A stretch of 64,000 nt of DNA from Pseudomonas poae (GCF_001439785.1 NZ_JYLI01000001.1:124001-188000), one strand, 5' to 3'. Counted from the first letter of the stretch, positions 38,405 to 48,403 are shown. Program-made: numbers and translations. The notes: generated by a model not told the origin, from the letters alone.

Positions 38405-38428
38405 ACGCAAAAGACCGTGCACAATTTA
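38405..38428 (-). promoter_or_regulatory. PvdS (iron-starvation box) promoter of pvdQ
   Basis: On the minus strand TAAAT (38428-38424), a 16-base spacer and CGT (38407-38405) match the PvdS consensus exactly. The CGT element is 59 bases from the pvdQ GTG. Transcription of pvdQ by the iron-starvation sigma factor is therefore expected, as in P. aeruginosa. Confidence 0.85.
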
Positions 38429-38584
38429 GCCGCCGGAGTGCTTTATTCCGTGTGCTTGCCTTGTGACGAAACCGATACCGACAAAATTTCTACATTCGCC
38501 ACTTCATGATTTTGCTCGCTCGTTCGTCTTATTAACCAAGAGCGCCATCATTTTCCTGATCAGGCTCTGATAAGGAGTTTTTGC

Positions 38585-38965
38585 ATGTACAACCCGCCAG
38601 TGACCACGGATGGACATTCATCGGCCGCCGATGCCCAGTTCGGCAGCGGCACCCAAGCGTTCGGTAAAACCCCCGAACAGCAAGGCAACCAGCGTATTCG
38701 TCATTTGCTCAAATGTTTTGGCCTGCGTACCAGCCTGATTCGGTTGAAGGTCATCGACGCCCTGCTCACCGCCGCCGACAACCAGCGCACCCTGGGCGTG
38801 CGCGGGGTGCACGGCCACTTGCTGGAGCTGGGCATCCCGCTGTCGTTTCTCAGCGTGCGCGAGGTGCTCAAGCGCCTGTGCAGCGAGGGCGTGATCACCC
38901 TGAATGCCGACAAGAGCTACAGCCTCCATGAAGAGGCTGCCAAAGTGCTCGAAGGCCGCGCCTGA
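38585..38965 (+). CDS. Fur-N-terminus-like winged-helix protein
   Basis: 126 residues; AAGGAG precedes the ATG. After a 35-residue polar leader, the sequence IRHLLKCFGLRTSLIRLKVIDALL, SFLSVREVLKRLCSEGVITLNADKSYSLHE resembles the DNA-binding half of Fur/Zur (recognition helix region LATVYRVL). The His/Cys-rich metal-binding dimerisation half is absent. It is divergent from pvdQ. It may bind Fur-like sites without sensing iron, but this is an inference; Pseudomonas homologues are only vaguely annotated as Fe/Zn uptake regulation proteins. Confidence 0.75.
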   Translation: MYNPPVTTDGHSSAADAQFGSGTQAFGKTPEQQGNQRIRHLLKCFGLRTSLIRLKVIDALLTAADNQRTLGVRGVHGHLLELGIPLSFLSVREVLKRLCSEGVITLNADKSYSLHEEAAKVLEGRA

Positions 38966-38971
38966 GCCCAC

Positions 38972-39166
38972 TCAGAAGTTGGGTTTGACCTTGCGCCGCA
39001 TGATGCCGTTGATCACCACCACAACCACTGCGATGGCAATGGCGATGTACTGAAAGGTTTTTTCGCTGATCACGCCAGTGTTCTGCAGGTAGGACAGGCC
39101 GAACATCGAGCTCAGTACCACCAAAGAGATCAGAATCGAGTATTTCAAGCGTTGCTTTTGAGTCAT
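38972..39166 (-). CDS. Small two-helix membrane protein, unknown function
   Basis: 64 residues from the ATG at 39166, preceded by CAGGAA. Two hydrophobic helices (about 10-27 and 38-55) flank a short loop, and the basic end MRRKVKPNF is presumably cytoplasmic. The gene is convergent with the Fur-like gene. I do not recognise a family with certainty. Confidence 0.6.
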   Translation of the reverse strand: MTQKQRLKYSILISLVVLSSMFGLSYLQNTGVISEKTFQYIAIAIAVVVVVINGIMRRKVKPNF

Positions 39167-39398
39167 GACGGGTTCCTGAAGCGTTAAGAATGTGCCACCG
39201 GGGCCTGATATTACAGGCGCTGAAAACTTTGGCTTGCCTGACTGACACGCTGACCGTGACTCGGCAGGCGCCTCACCCGCCGAAGCTGTACGAATTTTCT
39301 TGCACCATCGCACCTAAAGCTCCTACAGCTCAAGCCGATAGCCCTACGAAGCTCCAAAAAAGCCGCGTCGACAATAAACGCTTCGTAAGGACGACCCC

Positions 39399-41393
39399 AT
39401 GCCCCCACTGCGCTCCATCCAAGCCCGCTATACCCTGTTTCTGCTGCTGTTTGTTCTGGTGTTGATCGTGCTGACGGTGGTCGGTATCGGCCAGTTGGTC
39501 GCGCCCACGTTGCGCCACACCGAGGAACAGGTAGTGCTCAACCGCGTCGCGCAAGTGGCCGAACGTATCCAGGGCGAACTGAACAAGGTGCAGGCCCAGC
39601 AACGCAGCATCACCCAGACCATTCCCCTGCTCGACAGCGATGCCATCGACAAGGTTCTGCCCGGTCTGGTGGACCAGTACGGCGAGCTGAAGGTGTTTGG
39701 CGGCGGGATCTGGCCGCTGCCCAACCAGCGCACACCGGGGCGCAACAAACACAGTACGTTCTGGCACCGCGATGCGTCGGGCAAGCTGGCGGTCAATACG
39801 TTCTGGAACAGCGACCCTGCGCCCAATTATTACGATCAGAGCTGGTACAAGGGCGGCCTCGCCTCGCCGCCCGGCCAGTGCGCCTGGGCTGCGGCTTACA
39901 AGGACGACGCCAGCCAGGAGCCGCGCACCAACTGCGCCATGGCGATCCAGCGTGACGGCGCCGCCTATGGCGTGTCCACCATCGACGTGACCCTGGGCTT
40001 TTTCAATGACCTGGTGGCCGCCAAGGAAAAAGACATCGGCGGGCAGATGCTGATCGTCGAAGCCGACGGCAAGATCATCAGCAACAGCACCCGTTTCAGC
40101 AGCCCGGTGGTGTTGAAGAACATCAGTGAACTGACGGGCACCTCGGCGTTTGCCGCCCAGGTCAGCAAGGCCCTGGCCCAGCGCGAGCAGGGCCTGCAGC
40201 GCAGCGAGTTCGACAACGGCGGCGTGGCCAGCACCTTCTATATGCGCCCGATCGAAGGCACGCCGTGGTTCCTCGCGACCGCCCTGCCTACCTCGCTGAT
40301 CACCGCACAGCGCGATGACGTGCTCGGCAGCCTGGCCCTGCTGCAAATCCCCATGGTGTTGCTGCTGGTGCTGCTGGCTGCCTATGCGATCCGCCAACTG
40401 GTGCAGCGCATGAAGTCGCTCACGTCCAACATCGACGCGTTGTCCGCTGGCGATGCCGACCTCACGCGACGCATCACCATCCGCGCCGAAGACGAAATGG
40501 GCGCCATCGGCCACTCGGTGAACCGCTTTATCGTCTACCTGCAAAACATGATCGGCGAAGTGACCCAGGCCACCGGCGCCATGTCGTCGGGCCTTGAGCA
40601 ATTGCAGCGGACCTCGGCCCACACCAACCAGATCCTGGTGCGCCATGCCAGCGAGACCGACCAGACGGTTACCGCCATCACCGAAATGAGCTCCACCGCC
40701 GACACCGTCGCGCAAAACGCCGCCGAAACGGCGGCCTTCACCCAGCGCGCCAACGAGCATGCCGACCGTTCCCGCGTGGTGGTAGGCGAAGCGTCCACCA
40801 GCGTCGGCGCCTTGATCGGTGAAGTGTCCAGCGCCACCCACAGCGTGGAAAACATGCGCCAGGACGCGGCGCGCATCACCGAAACCCTCGGTGTGATCGG
40901 CGCCATCGCCGGCCAGACCAACCTGCTGGCGCTCAACGCGGCCATTGAGGCAGCGCGCGCGGGTGAGCAAGGCCGTGGTTTTGCGGTGGTGGCGGACGAA
41001 GTGCGGGCGCTGGCCGCTCGGACCCAGGCCAGCACCTCGCAGATCAATGAAATGCTCGCGCGCCTGACCGCGGGCGTCAGTTCCTCGGTGGCGGCCATGG
41101 AAAACACCCAGGCCAGCTGCCAGTCGGCGGCGGATGCCACGGCGCGGGTGAATACCGGGCTGGATGAGATGGCCGGTTCCGTGGCGCATATCAACAACCT
41201 CAGCACCCAGATCGCCACGGCCGCCGAGCAGCAGAGCGCGGTGACCGAAGAGATCAACCGCAGCATGGTGCAGATCCGACAGATGGTCGAGGAGCTGGTG
41301 GAAAGTGGTCATGCCACCGAAACCAATACCCAAAGCCTGCTGGAGGCCAATGGCCGAGTGATCAGCCTGATGGGGCGTTTCAAGGTTCAGTGA
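39399..41393 (+). CDS. Methyl-accepting chemotaxis protein with dCache sensor
   Basis: 664 residues. TM1 (about 12-33) and TM2 (about 305-330) flank a roughly 270-residue periplasmic domain with double-Cache features: [27 protein letters not shown] and later [20 protein letters not shown] follows, then the signalling tip [40 protein letters not shown]. dCache domains bind amino acids, polyamines or organic acids; the ligand here cannot be told. The gene appears to be transcribed alone and a strong hairpin follows the stop. Confidence 0.93.
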   Translation: MPPLRSIQARYTLFLLLFVLVLIVLTVVGIGQLVAPTLRHTEEQVVLNRVAQVAERIQGELNKVQAQQRSITQTIPLLDSDAIDKVLPGLVDQYGELKVFGGGIWPLPNQRTPGRNKHSTFWHRDASGKLAVNTFWNSDPAPNYYDQSWYKGGLASPPGQCAWAAAYKDDASQEPRTNCAMAIQRDGAAYGVSTIDVTLGFFNDLVAAKEKDIGGQMLIVEADGKIISNSTRFSSPVVLKNISELTGTSAFAAQVSKALAQREQGLQRSEFDNGGVASTFYMRPIEGTPWFLATALPTSLITAQRDDVLGSLALLQIPMVLLLVLLAAYAIRQLVQRMKSLTSNIDALSAGDADLTRRITIRAEDEMGAIGHSVNRFIVYLQNMIGEVTQATGAMSSGLEQLQRTSAHTNQILVRHASETDQTVTAITEMSSTADTVAQNAAETAAFTQRANEHADRSRVVVGEASTSVGALIGEVSSATHSVENMRQDAARITETLGVIGAIAGQTNLLALNAAIEAARAGEQGRGFAVVADEVRALAARTQASTSQINEMLARLTAGVSSSVAAMENTQASCQSAADATARVNTGLDEMAGSVAHINNLSTQIATAAEQQSAVTEEINRSMVQIRQMVEELVESGHATETNTQSLLEANGRVISLMGRFKVQ

Positions 41394-41406
41394 TAAATTC
41401 ATGAAA

Positions 41407-41431
41407 CACTCCCGTGCAAGACACGGGAGTG
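41407..41431 (+). terminator. Strong hairpin after the dCache chemoreceptor gene
   Basis: CACTCCCGTG and CACGGGAGTG pair perfectly over ten bases around the loop CAAGA, 14 bases after the stop. No T-run follows, so termination is likely but not certain. Confidence 0.55.
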
Positions 41432-41477
41432 GGACTATTCTGACAGTTCCGGGATTTCGCCACACAGGAGGTGTGCC

Positions 41478-41927
41478 ATGCGCACTGCCGAGCACGCGGT
41501 CCGCCTGGAGCGGATCAGTCAGGAACGCTTTGTCCAGGCTCCTATCGACGCCGTCTACGACTACGTGACCCAGCCGGACCGCTGGCACGAATGGCACCCC
41601 ACCTCCCTTAGCGCCGACACCGGCACGCGTGGTTCTCTCGCCACCGGTGCGCGTTTTTGCGAAATGATCGACCTCCTGGGTGTACGCGTGCCCCTCAGTT
41701 ACCGCGTGCAAATCGCCCAGCCTCCCGACGAATTCAAGGCTGCGTTCACGTCGGTGGCCATCGACGGCTCCATCCACTATTTCCTGCAGCCCTATCGCGA
41801 TGGCACGCTGTTCAAGCGCGTACTCATGTACGAAACCGAGTTGCAACTGGCCACTTTGCAGGCGCGCATGGTCGAGCTGTCGGCGGTTGCGCTGGACCGT
41901 CTCAAGCAACGGCTGGAGAATGCCTGA
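41478..41927 (+). CDS. SRPBCC-family protein
   Basis: 149 residues, preceded by AGGAGGTG. The start of the helix-grip fold is recognisable in RISQERFVQAPIDAVYDYVTQPDRWHEWHP, and a long C-terminal helix ends the protein. Such proteins bind lipids or other hydrophobic ligands in a cavity. It is followed closely by the YqaA-like membrane gene and may share its transcript. No specific role can be assigned. Confidence 0.8.
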   Translation: MRTAEHAVRLERISQERFVQAPIDAVYDYVTQPDRWHEWHPTSLSADTGTRGSLATGARFCEMIDLLGVRVPLSYRVQIAQPPDEFKAAFTSVAIDGSIHYFLQPYRDGTLFKRVLMYETELQLATLQARMVELSAVALDRLKQRLENA

Positions 41928-41957
41928 CCCCCTTGACAGCGATCTCACGATGAATCC

Positions 41958-42404
41958 TTGCACTTGATCGGCTATCTCGGCCTGTTCCTCGCGGCCTTTG
42001 GCGCCGCCACGCTGTTGCCGCTGCAATCGGAAGCCGTGCTGGTGGGGCTGCTGCTCAGTGGCGATTACCAGTGGGCATGGCTGCTGAGCGTCGCCACCCT
42101 GGGCAATGTGCTGGGCTCGGTGGTCAATTGGCTGCTGGGGCGTTGGGTGGACCACTTCAAGGACCGGCGCTGGTTCCCGGTCAAGGCCAGGCAGTTGGAA
42201 AAAGCACGTAACAATTACCAGCGCTGGGGCCATTGGACGTTGCTGCTCAGTTGGGTGCCGATCATCGGCGACCCGCTGACCCTCGTCGCCGGCGTGATGC
42301 GCGAGCCGCTGTGGCGATTCCTGCTGCTGGTCACTCTCGCCAAAAGCCTTCGGTATGGCGTACTCGTCGCGGTGACACTGCACTGGGTATTAATTCCTGC
42401 TTAA
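41958..42404 (+). CDS. YqaA/DedA-like membrane protein
   Basis: 148 residues from a TTG at 41958. The sequence GYLGLFLAAFGAATLLPLQSEAVLVGLLLSG is typical of the YqaA branch of the DedA/SNARE-associated superfamily. The Gly/Pro-rich re-entrant region WVPIIGDPLTLVAGVMR follows. DedA proteins act in membrane lipid flipping and envelope homeostasis; YqaA itself is poorly characterised. No ATG fits the frame. A nearby ATG at 41950 opens only six codons. Confidence 0.82.
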   Translation: MHLIGYLGLFLAAFGAATLLPLQSEAVLVGLLLSGDYQWAWLLSVATLGNVLGSVVNWLLGRWVDHFKDRRWFPVKARQLEKARNNYQRWGHWTLLLSWVPIIGDPLTLVAGVMREPLWRFLLLVTLAKSLRYGVLVAVTLHWVLIPA

Positions 42405-42443
42405 TCCGCTATAAACAGCATCCGGACTCTTTTCTCTGGAGTA

Positions 42444-43451
42444 ATGCTTATGCCTCTGATCCGCGACGTTTTCATCACGGGCCTGCTCGCCACCAGTGCC
42501 GCCTCTGCCTTCGCCGCTACCTACGGGCCTGAATTGCAAGGTTTCCAATACCCTTATCCGCTCAAGCACTTCGAGTTCCAATCCCAGGGCGAGTCCCTGC
42601 AAATGGGCTATATGGACGTCCCCGCCAACGGCACGCCCAACGGCCGCAGCGTGGTGCTGATGCACGGCAAGAATTTCTGCGGCGCCACCTGGGAAGGCTC
42701 GATCAAGGCCATGAGCGACGCCGGTTACCGGGTCATCGCGCCGGACCAGATCGGCTTCTGCACGTCCAGCAAGCCCGAACACTATCAATACAGTTTTCAG
42801 CAATTGGCCAGCAATACCCATCAACTGCTGGAAAAGCTCGGCGTTAAAAAGGCCACGATCATTGGCCACTCCACCGGCGGCATGCTCGCCACCCGTTATG
42901 CACTGATGTACCCGGCACAGACCGAACAACTGGCGATGGTCAATCCGATTGGCCTGGAAGACTGGAAAGCCCTGGGCGTGCCGTATATCAGCGTTGACCA
43001 GTGGTACGCGCGTGAATTGAAAGTCAGCGCCGAGGGGATTCGCAAGTACCAGCTCAACACCTATTACGTGGGGCGCTGGAAGCCGGAATACGAGCGTTGG
43101 GTGGACATGTACGCGGGTTTGAGCAACGGCCCGGGGCACAAGCAGGTGGCATGGAACTCGGCGTTGATTTACGACATGATCCTTACCCAGCCGGTGTACT
43201 ACGAGTTCAAGGACTTGAAGATGCCCACCCTGTTGCTGATCGGCACGTCTGATAACACCGCCATCGGCAAAGACGTGGCGCCGCCCGAGGTCAAGGCAAA
43301 ACTGGGCGACTACACGGTGTTGGGCAAGCAGGCGGCCAAACTGATTCCCAAGGCAACGCTGGTGGAATTCCCGGGCCTGGGCCATGCGCCGCAAATGGAA
43401 GAACCTGCGCAGTTTCACAAGGCGCTGTTGCAGGGGTTGAACAGCCTTTAA
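42444..43451 (+). CDS. Exported alpha/beta hydrolase
   Basis: 335 residues with a signal peptide (MPLIRDVFITGLLATSAASAFA). The alpha/beta hydrolase elements in order are VVLMHGKNFCG (oxyanion region), PDQIGFCTSS, nucleophile elbow IGHSTGGMLATRYAL (Ser), TLLLIGTSDNTA (acid region) and PGLGHAPQMEEP (His). It should hydrolyse an ester or related bond outside the cytoplasm; the substrate is unknown. It lies just before a dehydrogenase gene with a short gap, so the two may be co-transcribed. Confidence 0.88.
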   Translation: MLMPLIRDVFITGLLATSAASAFAATYGPELQGFQYPYPLKHFEFQSQGESLQMGYMDVPANGTPNGRSVVLMHGKNFCGATWEGSIKAMSDAGYRVIAPDQIGFCTSSKPEHYQYSFQQLASNTHQLLEKLGVKKATIIGHSTGGMLATRYALMYPAQTEQLAMVNPIGLEDWKALGVPYISVDQWYARELKVSAEGIRKYQLNTYYVGRWKPEYERWVDMYAGLSNGPGHKQVAWNSALIYDMILTQPVYYEFKDLKMPTLLLIGTSDNTAIGKDVAPPEVKAKLGDYTVLGKQAAKLIPKATLVEFPGLGHAPQMEEPAQFHKALLQGLNSL

Positions 43452-43475
43452 TCCAACTTTTTGAGGCAATCGTGA

Positions 43476-44429
43476 ATGTCGGTACAGATCGCAGTCATTG
43501 ATGATTGGCAGGACGTGGCCAGTGGCGTGGTGGATTGGTCGGCCCTGGCGAAGGTCGGGCAGGTGCACTTTCTGCACGACTACCCGGCGGACACGGCGGT
43601 GATGATCGAGCGGCTGAAGGCATTCGAGGTGATTTGCCTGATGCGTGAACGCACCACGTTCGACCAGCCACTGCTGCAAGGCCTGCCCAACCTCAAACTG
43701 CTGGTAACCGGCGGCATGCGCAATGCCGCCATCGACCTTCCCGCCGCCAAGGCCCTGGGCATCCAGGTATGCGGCACCGACAGCTATAAACATGCGGCAC
43801 CGGAACTGACCTGGGCGCTGATCATGGCCTCGGCGCGCAACCTGCTTGCCGAGGCCGCTTCGCTGCGGGCCGGTCACTGGCAGGTGGGCCTGGGCGGCGA
43901 CCTGCACGGCAAGACCCTGGGCATCCTCGGCCTGGGCAGCATTGGCCAGAAGGTCGCAAAATTCGCCCAGGTGTTCGGCATGCGCGTGATTGCCTGGAGC
44001 GAAAACCTCACGCCCGAGCGCGCGGCCGAAGCCGGGGTAGCCTGGGTGAGCAAGCGCGAGCTGTTCGAGCAGGCCGATATCCTCACCGTGCACCTGGTGC
44101 TGAGTGCCCGCAGCCGTGGGCTGGTGGACGCCGAGGCGCTGGGCTGGATGAAACCGACTGCCAGGCTGGTGAACACCGCACGCGGGCCGATCGTGGATGA
44201 GCAGGCATTGGTCGAGGCCCTGAGTACCGGGCGACTGGCCGGGGCGGCGCTGGATGTGTATGGCGAGGAACCATTGCCGGTCGATCATCCCTTCCGGCAC
44301 TTGCCCAATGTGCTGGCGACGCCCCATGTTGGGTATGTGAGTGAGCAGAATTACCGGCAGTTCTATCAGCAGATGATCGAAGACATCCTGGCCTGGGCTG
44401 AAGGCGCGCCCGTTCGCGTGCTGGGCTAA
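43476..44429 (+). CDS. D-2-hydroxyacid dehydrogenase family protein
   Basis: 317 residues. The NAD-binding Rossmann motif is GILGLGSIGQKVA (about 149-161). The catalytic set is R in VNTARGPIVDEQAL, E in DVYGEEPL and H in ATPHVGYVSEQNY. The enzyme should interconvert 2-oxoacids and D-2-hydroxyacids in the cytoplasm, as do phosphoglycerate- or glyoxylate-reductase relatives. The exact substrate cannot be fixed. A REPIN begins about 30 bases after the stop. Confidence 0.9.
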   Translation: MSVQIAVIDDWQDVASGVVDWSALAKVGQVHFLHDYPADTAVMIERLKAFEVICLMRERTTFDQPLLQGLPNLKLLVTGGMRNAAIDLPAAKALGIQVCGTDSYKHAAPELTWALIMASARNLLAEAASLRAGHWQVGLGGDLHGKTLGILGLGSIGQKVAKFAQVFGMRVIAWSENLTPERAAEAGVAWVSKRELFEQADILTVHLVLSARSRGLVDAEALGWMKPTARLVNTARGPIVDEQALVEALSTGRLAGAALDVYGEEPLPVDHPFRHLPNVLATPHVGYVSEQNYRQFYQQMIEDILAWAEGAPVRVLG

Positions 44430-44461
44430 CCGCCCGCCGCACCATTGCAGGGCGGCTCTGT

Positions 44462-44697
44462 TGTGGCAAGCCTTAATGCCGTTCAGATAAGGAAAATGTG
44501 TGGGCTTCATTGTGGCGAGCGGGCTTGCCCCGCGTTGGGGGGCGAAGCGCCCCCAAATCCAGCAAAACGCGGTGTACCTGATACGGCTCAGCGCCTGGCT
44601 TTGGGGCTGCTGTGCAGCCCAACGCAGGACAAGCCTGCTCGCCACAGGGAATCTGCGCTTGACTGAACAGCATTGGGGCTTGCCTGCTCACCACATT
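44462..44697. repeat. REPIN of the same family as the RAYT-flanking copies
   Basis: A head fragment at 44462 is joined to an inverted tail (TTAATGCCGTTCAG). A full REPIN runs from TGTGGCGAGCGGGCTTGCCC (44511) to the inverted REP ending near 44647. Its inner spacer (AAAACGCGGTGTACCTGATA and beyond) is nearly identical to that at 25.9-26.06 kb. The tail GGGAATCTGCGCTTGACTG (44647) and a degenerate inverted REP follow. Confidence 0.85.
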
Positions 44698-45080
44698 GGC
44701 CAATTTGCACAGCATCGGCCCTACCGGCCGTCGGCTTATACCCGTCCGATATCCTGTTACAAGTTTTTCGTCCTACAAAATCTTCCTAAAGTCCCTACAG
44801 CGTCTGAGTTATGTCCTAGACTCGTGACCGATGGGTCTCTTTCCGAATAAAAACCCCGCAAAAAATCGAAACTTTCAAACTCGGCCATAGGTCAAGTTTC
44901 AGGTAGGGCGTGTTCAGCGGTTCCCGCCAGATGCCGTCCATCCAATCTTTTCGAGTTAACCGTACAACTGGCATACGCCTTGCCAGTTTGTATAGCGCTT
45001 GTGCGCCTGGCCGCAGGGAGCGGTCAATTTGAGCTAGTGGCAGCGGGCCATTAGCCGACTAACACCAAGGGGAGTGCATT
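44698..45080. other. Leader region upstream of glgA
   Basis: About 380 bases without a recognisable gene. The sequence is more A/T-rich than the surrounding genes and should hold the glgA promoter. AAGGGGAG lies before the glgA ATG. I could not pick a convincing sigma-factor site. Confidence 0.4.
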
Positions 45081-46637
45081 ATGATCAGTGCCGCAGTTGT
45101 AACTCAGGGAGAGCGTTTTAGTCAGCCGGTAGGGGGGCCCACGTCGTTGGCCGACCTGCCCAACACTGTGCGGCCGATCGTGAGTAAAAATCCAAATCGA
45201 AAGAAAGTCCTGTTCGTGACTTCCGAGTTCGCCGATCTGGTGAAGACCGGCGGCCTGGGCGACGTCTCTGCCGCCCTGCCCCGCGCCATGGCACATTTGC
45301 ACGATGTGCGCGTGCTGATCCCCGGCTACCCGCAGGTGATGGAAAGCGACAACCCCATTCACATCGTCGGTGAGCTGGGTGGTCATGCCGCGCTGCCACC
45401 GTGCAAGATCGGACGCATGGACCTCAAGGATGGCCTGGTCATCTATGTGCTGATTTGCCCCGAATTGTACGAACGTGAAGGCACCCCCTACGGCGCCAAC
45501 AACGGCCGCGACTGGCCGGACAACCATATTCGCTTCGCCCGCCTGGGCCTGGCCGCCGCCGACATGGCCGCCAACCTCGCGCAGATTCACTGGTGCCCGG
45601 ACCTGGTGCATGCCCACGACTGGCCTGCAGGCCTGGCCCCGGCCTACATGCACTGGCGCGGCTCGCGCACGCCGACCCTGTTCACTATCCACAACCTGGC
45701 CTATCAAGGCGTGGTCAGCCTGGCCTCGACGCCAGAGCTGGGCATTCCGCCCCACGCCCTGCAACAGGAAGGCATGGAGTTCTACGGCAAGATGTCGTTT
45801 CTCAAGGCCGGCATGGCGTACTCCAGCCATATCACCACCGTGAGCGCCACCTACGCCGAAGAAATCACCACCCCCGAATTCGGCTGCGGCCTTGATGGCT
45901 TTTTGGCCAGCAAGACCCAGCAAGGCTTGCTCAGCGGCATTCCCAACGGGATTGAAGACAGCTGGGAAACCTCCACCGACCCGCACCTGACCCATAACTT
46001 CAACATTGGCGACTGGGAAGGCAAAGCAGTCAACGCCAGGCAAGTGCGCGACCTGTTCGGCCTGAGCGAGTCGAGCGGCCCGCTGTTTGCGGTGGTCTCG
46101 CGTCTGGTGTTCCAGAAAGGCCTGGACCTCACCGAGGCCGTTGCCAGCTTTATCGTCGAGCAAGGTGGGCAAATTGCGATCATCGGGCGCGGCGAGCCGG
46201 AAGAAGAGAACGCCATGCGCGAACTGGCGCTGCGCTTCCCGGGCCAGATCGGCGTGCGCATCGGCTTCAACGAGACCGACGCGCGCCGCATGTTCGCCGG
46301 CAGCGATTTCCTGCTGATGCCGTCGCGCTACGAGCCCTGCGGCCTGAGCCAGATGTATGCCCAGCGTTTCGGTTCGCTGCCGGTAGCCCGCAACACCGGC
46401 GGCCTGGCCGACACCATCGAAAACGGCGTGACCGGCTTCTTGTTCAATGAATCAACAGTCGACAGCTACAAGGAAGCCCTGAGCCGCGCGTTCAAGGTAT
46501 TTGCTTTCCCTGACCTGCTCAACGCCATGCGTTGCCGGGCCATGACACGGCCGTTCAACTGGAGCCAGGCGGTGGAACCCTACGCCGAACTCTATGAGCA
46601 ACTGGTGGCTAAAGCACTGGGGAAATCCGCTAAATAA
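45081..46637 (+). CDS. glgA: Glycogen synthase GlgA (GT5)
   Basis: 518 residues, preceded by AGGGGAG. The ADP-glucose-binding loop is SEFADLVKTGGLGDVSAALP (about 45-64) and the catalytic region is RYEPCGLSQMYAQRFGSLPVARNTGGLADT. The N-terminus carries about 40 extra residues before the usual KKVLFVTSE start, a feature I cannot explain. It makes alpha-1,4-glucan from a nucleotide-glucose donor. It lies 20 bases upstream of treZ, so glucan synthesis and conversion to trehalose are linked in one transcript. Confidence 0.95.
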   Translation: MISAAVVTQGERFSQPVGGPTSLADLPNTVRPIVSKNPNRKKVLFVTSEFADLVKTGGLGDVSAALPRAMAHLHDVRVLIPGYPQVMESDNPIHIVGELGGHAALPPCKIGRMDLKDGLVIYVLICPELYEREGTPYGANNGRDWPDNHIRFARLGLAAADMAANLAQIHWCPDLVHAHDWPAGLAPAYMHWRGSRTPTLFTIHNLAYQGVVSLASTPELGIPPHALQQEGMEFYGKMSFLKAGMAYSSHITTVSATYAEEITTPEFGCGLDGFLASKTQQGLLSGIPNGIEDSWETSTDPHLTHNFNIGDWEGKAVNARQVRDLFGLSESSGPLFAVVSRLVFQKGLDLTEAVASFIVEQGGQIAIIGRGEPEEENAMRELALRFPGQIGVRIGFNETDARRMFAGSDFLLMPSRYEPCGLSQMYAQRFGSLPVARNTGGLADTIENGVTGFLFNESTVDSYKEALSRAFKVFAFPDLLNAMRCRAMTRPFNWSQAVEPYAELYEQLVAKALGKSAK

Positions 46638-46657
46638 TCAAAGGGAGGTTTTTGTAG

Positions 46658-48403
46658 ATGCCGTTACGGACTCTGGAAACCTGGCCCCACGGCGCAATCA
46701 TGCTGGACGCGCAACACACGCGTTTTGCCCTGTGGGCGCCAGACGCGTTTTATGTCAGCGTTGAATTGGAACACGGTAAATCCATCGCCATGCTGCCCCA
46801 GGCAGACGGCTGGTTCGAGACAGAAGTGGCGTGCCCCGCGGGGACACGCTACCGCTTCAACATCGATGGGGAAATGGACGTACCCGACCCCGCCTCGAGG
46901 GCTCAGGTCGACGATGTACACGGCTGGAGCCTGGTAGTCGACCCGCTCGCCTATGAGTGGCGACACAGCCAGTGGCAAGGCCGCCCGTGGCACGAGGCGG
47001 TGATCTACGAACTGCACGTGGGCGCACTCGGCGGCTACGCGGCGGTTGAACAACACTTGCCGCGCCTGGCCGCGCTGGGCGTCACGGCGATCGAACTGAT
47101 GCCGTTGGCGCAATTTCCCGGCGAGCGCAATTGGGGCTACGACGGGGTTCTGCCCTACGCACCGCAATCCTCCTACGGCTCACCCGAGCAGCTCAAGCAC
47201 CTGATCGACAGCGCCCACGAACACGGCCTGGCCGTGATCCTCGATGTGGTTTACAACCACTTCGGCCCGGACGGCAACTACCTGGGCCAGTACGCGGCAG
47301 GCTTCTTTCAGGAAGAAGTGCACACCCCCTGGGGCGCGGGCATCGATTTCAATCGCCGCGAAGTGCGCGACTTCTTTCTCGATAACGCGTTGATGTGGCT
47401 GCTGGAATACCGTTTCGACGGCCTGCGCCTGGACGCGGTGCACGCCATCGACAACCCCGATTTCCTCCAGGAGCTGGCGCAACGCGTGCGTCAGCAGGTG
47501 GACACCGGGCGTCATGTGTGGCTGATGCTGGAAAACGAACTCAACCAGGCCAGCCTGTTGCGGCAGGATTTCGATGCGCAGTGGAATGACGACTTCCACA
47601 ACGTACTGCACGTGTTGCTCACGGGCGAAACCGACGCCTACTACAGCGACTTTGCACAGGACGCGACGGCCAAACTGGCGCGCTGCCTGGGCGAAGGTTT
47701 TATCTACCAGGGCCACACCACGCGTCACGGACATGCCCGTGGCGAGCCCAGCGCAGATCTGCCACCCACCGCCTTCGTTGCGTTTTTGCAGAACCATGAC
47801 CAGATCGGCAACCGCGCCCTGGGCGAGCGCCTGCACCAGCTCTGCTCACCGCAGGCACTGAGCGCGGCCACAGCCCTGTTGCTGCTGTCGCCAATGATTC
47901 CGCTGATGTTCATGGGCGACGAAGTCAACGCAAGCGAGCCGTTCCTGTTCTTTACCGACCACCATGGCGACCTGGCCGAAGCCGTGCGCGAAGGCCGGCG
48001 CAACGAGTTTGCCGACTTCGCCGCCTTCCAGGATCCCGAACGGCGCGAACACATTCCCGACCCGAATGCGCTGTCGACCTTCACCCGTTCGGCCCCCACC
48101 TTTGCCGAAAACGAACAGGCCGCGCTGTATCGACACCTGCTGAAGCTGCGCCACCAGCACATCGTGCCGCACCTGCCTGGCGCCGTCGCCCTCGGCGCTC
48201 AAGTGCTGGCTGACGCGGCCGTCACGGCGCGCTGGCGCCTGGGCGATGGCAGCATCCTGCAAATCGACCTGAACCTGGGCGCCACGGCGCTGGACTGTGC
48301 CGCATCAGGCGCGGTTATTTTTCAAACGCCGGCCAGCCAGGATGGGCAACTGCCGCCCTGCAGCGCACGCGTCACCTTATCCCCTGCTGGAGATCACCTT
48401 TGA
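46658..48403 (+). CDS. treZ: Malto-oligosyltrehalose trehalohydrolase TreZ (GH13)
   Basis: 581 residues, preceded by GGGAGG. An N-terminal beta-sandwich (AIMLDAQHTRFALWAPDA) precedes the barrel. The nucleophile is the Asp of FDGLRLDAVHAID, the acid Glu is in LMLENELN and the third acid is in NHDQIGNR. It releases trehalose from malto-oligosyltrehalose made by TreY, encoded two genes downstream. The stop overlaps the malQ start. Confidence 0.95.
   Translation: MPLRTLETWPHGAIMLDAQHTRFALWAPDAFYVSVELEHGKSIAMLPQADGWFETEVACPAGTRYRFNIDGEMDVPDPASRAQVDDVHGWSLVVDPLAYEWRHSQWQGRPWHEAVIYELHVGALGGYAAVEQHLPRLAALGVTAIELMPLAQFPGERNWGYDGVLPYAPQSSYGSPEQLKHLIDSAHEHGLAVILDVVYNHFGPDGNYLGQYAAGFFQEEVHTPWGAGIDFNRREVRDFFLDNALMWLLEYRFDGLRLDAVHAIDNPDFLQELAQRVRQQVDTGRHVWLMLENELNQASLLRQDFDAQWNDDFHNVLHVLLTGETDAYYSDFAQDATAKLARCLGEGFIYQGHTTRHGHARGEPSADLPPTAFVAFLQNHDQIGNRALGERLHQLCSPQALSAATALLLLSPMIPLMFMGDEVNASEPFLFFTDHHGDLAEAVREGRRNEFADFAAFQDPERREHIPDPNALSTFTRSAPTFAENEQAALYRHLLKLRHQHIVPHLPGAVALGAQVLADAAVTARWRLGDGSILQIDLNLGATALDCAASGAVIFQTPASQDGQLPPCSARVTLSPAGDHL

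Noticed and set aside
44698..45080. AlgU-type or sigma-70 promoter before glgA
   Set aside because: Several weak GAACTT-like and TATA-like words exist, but none has a partner at correct spacing.
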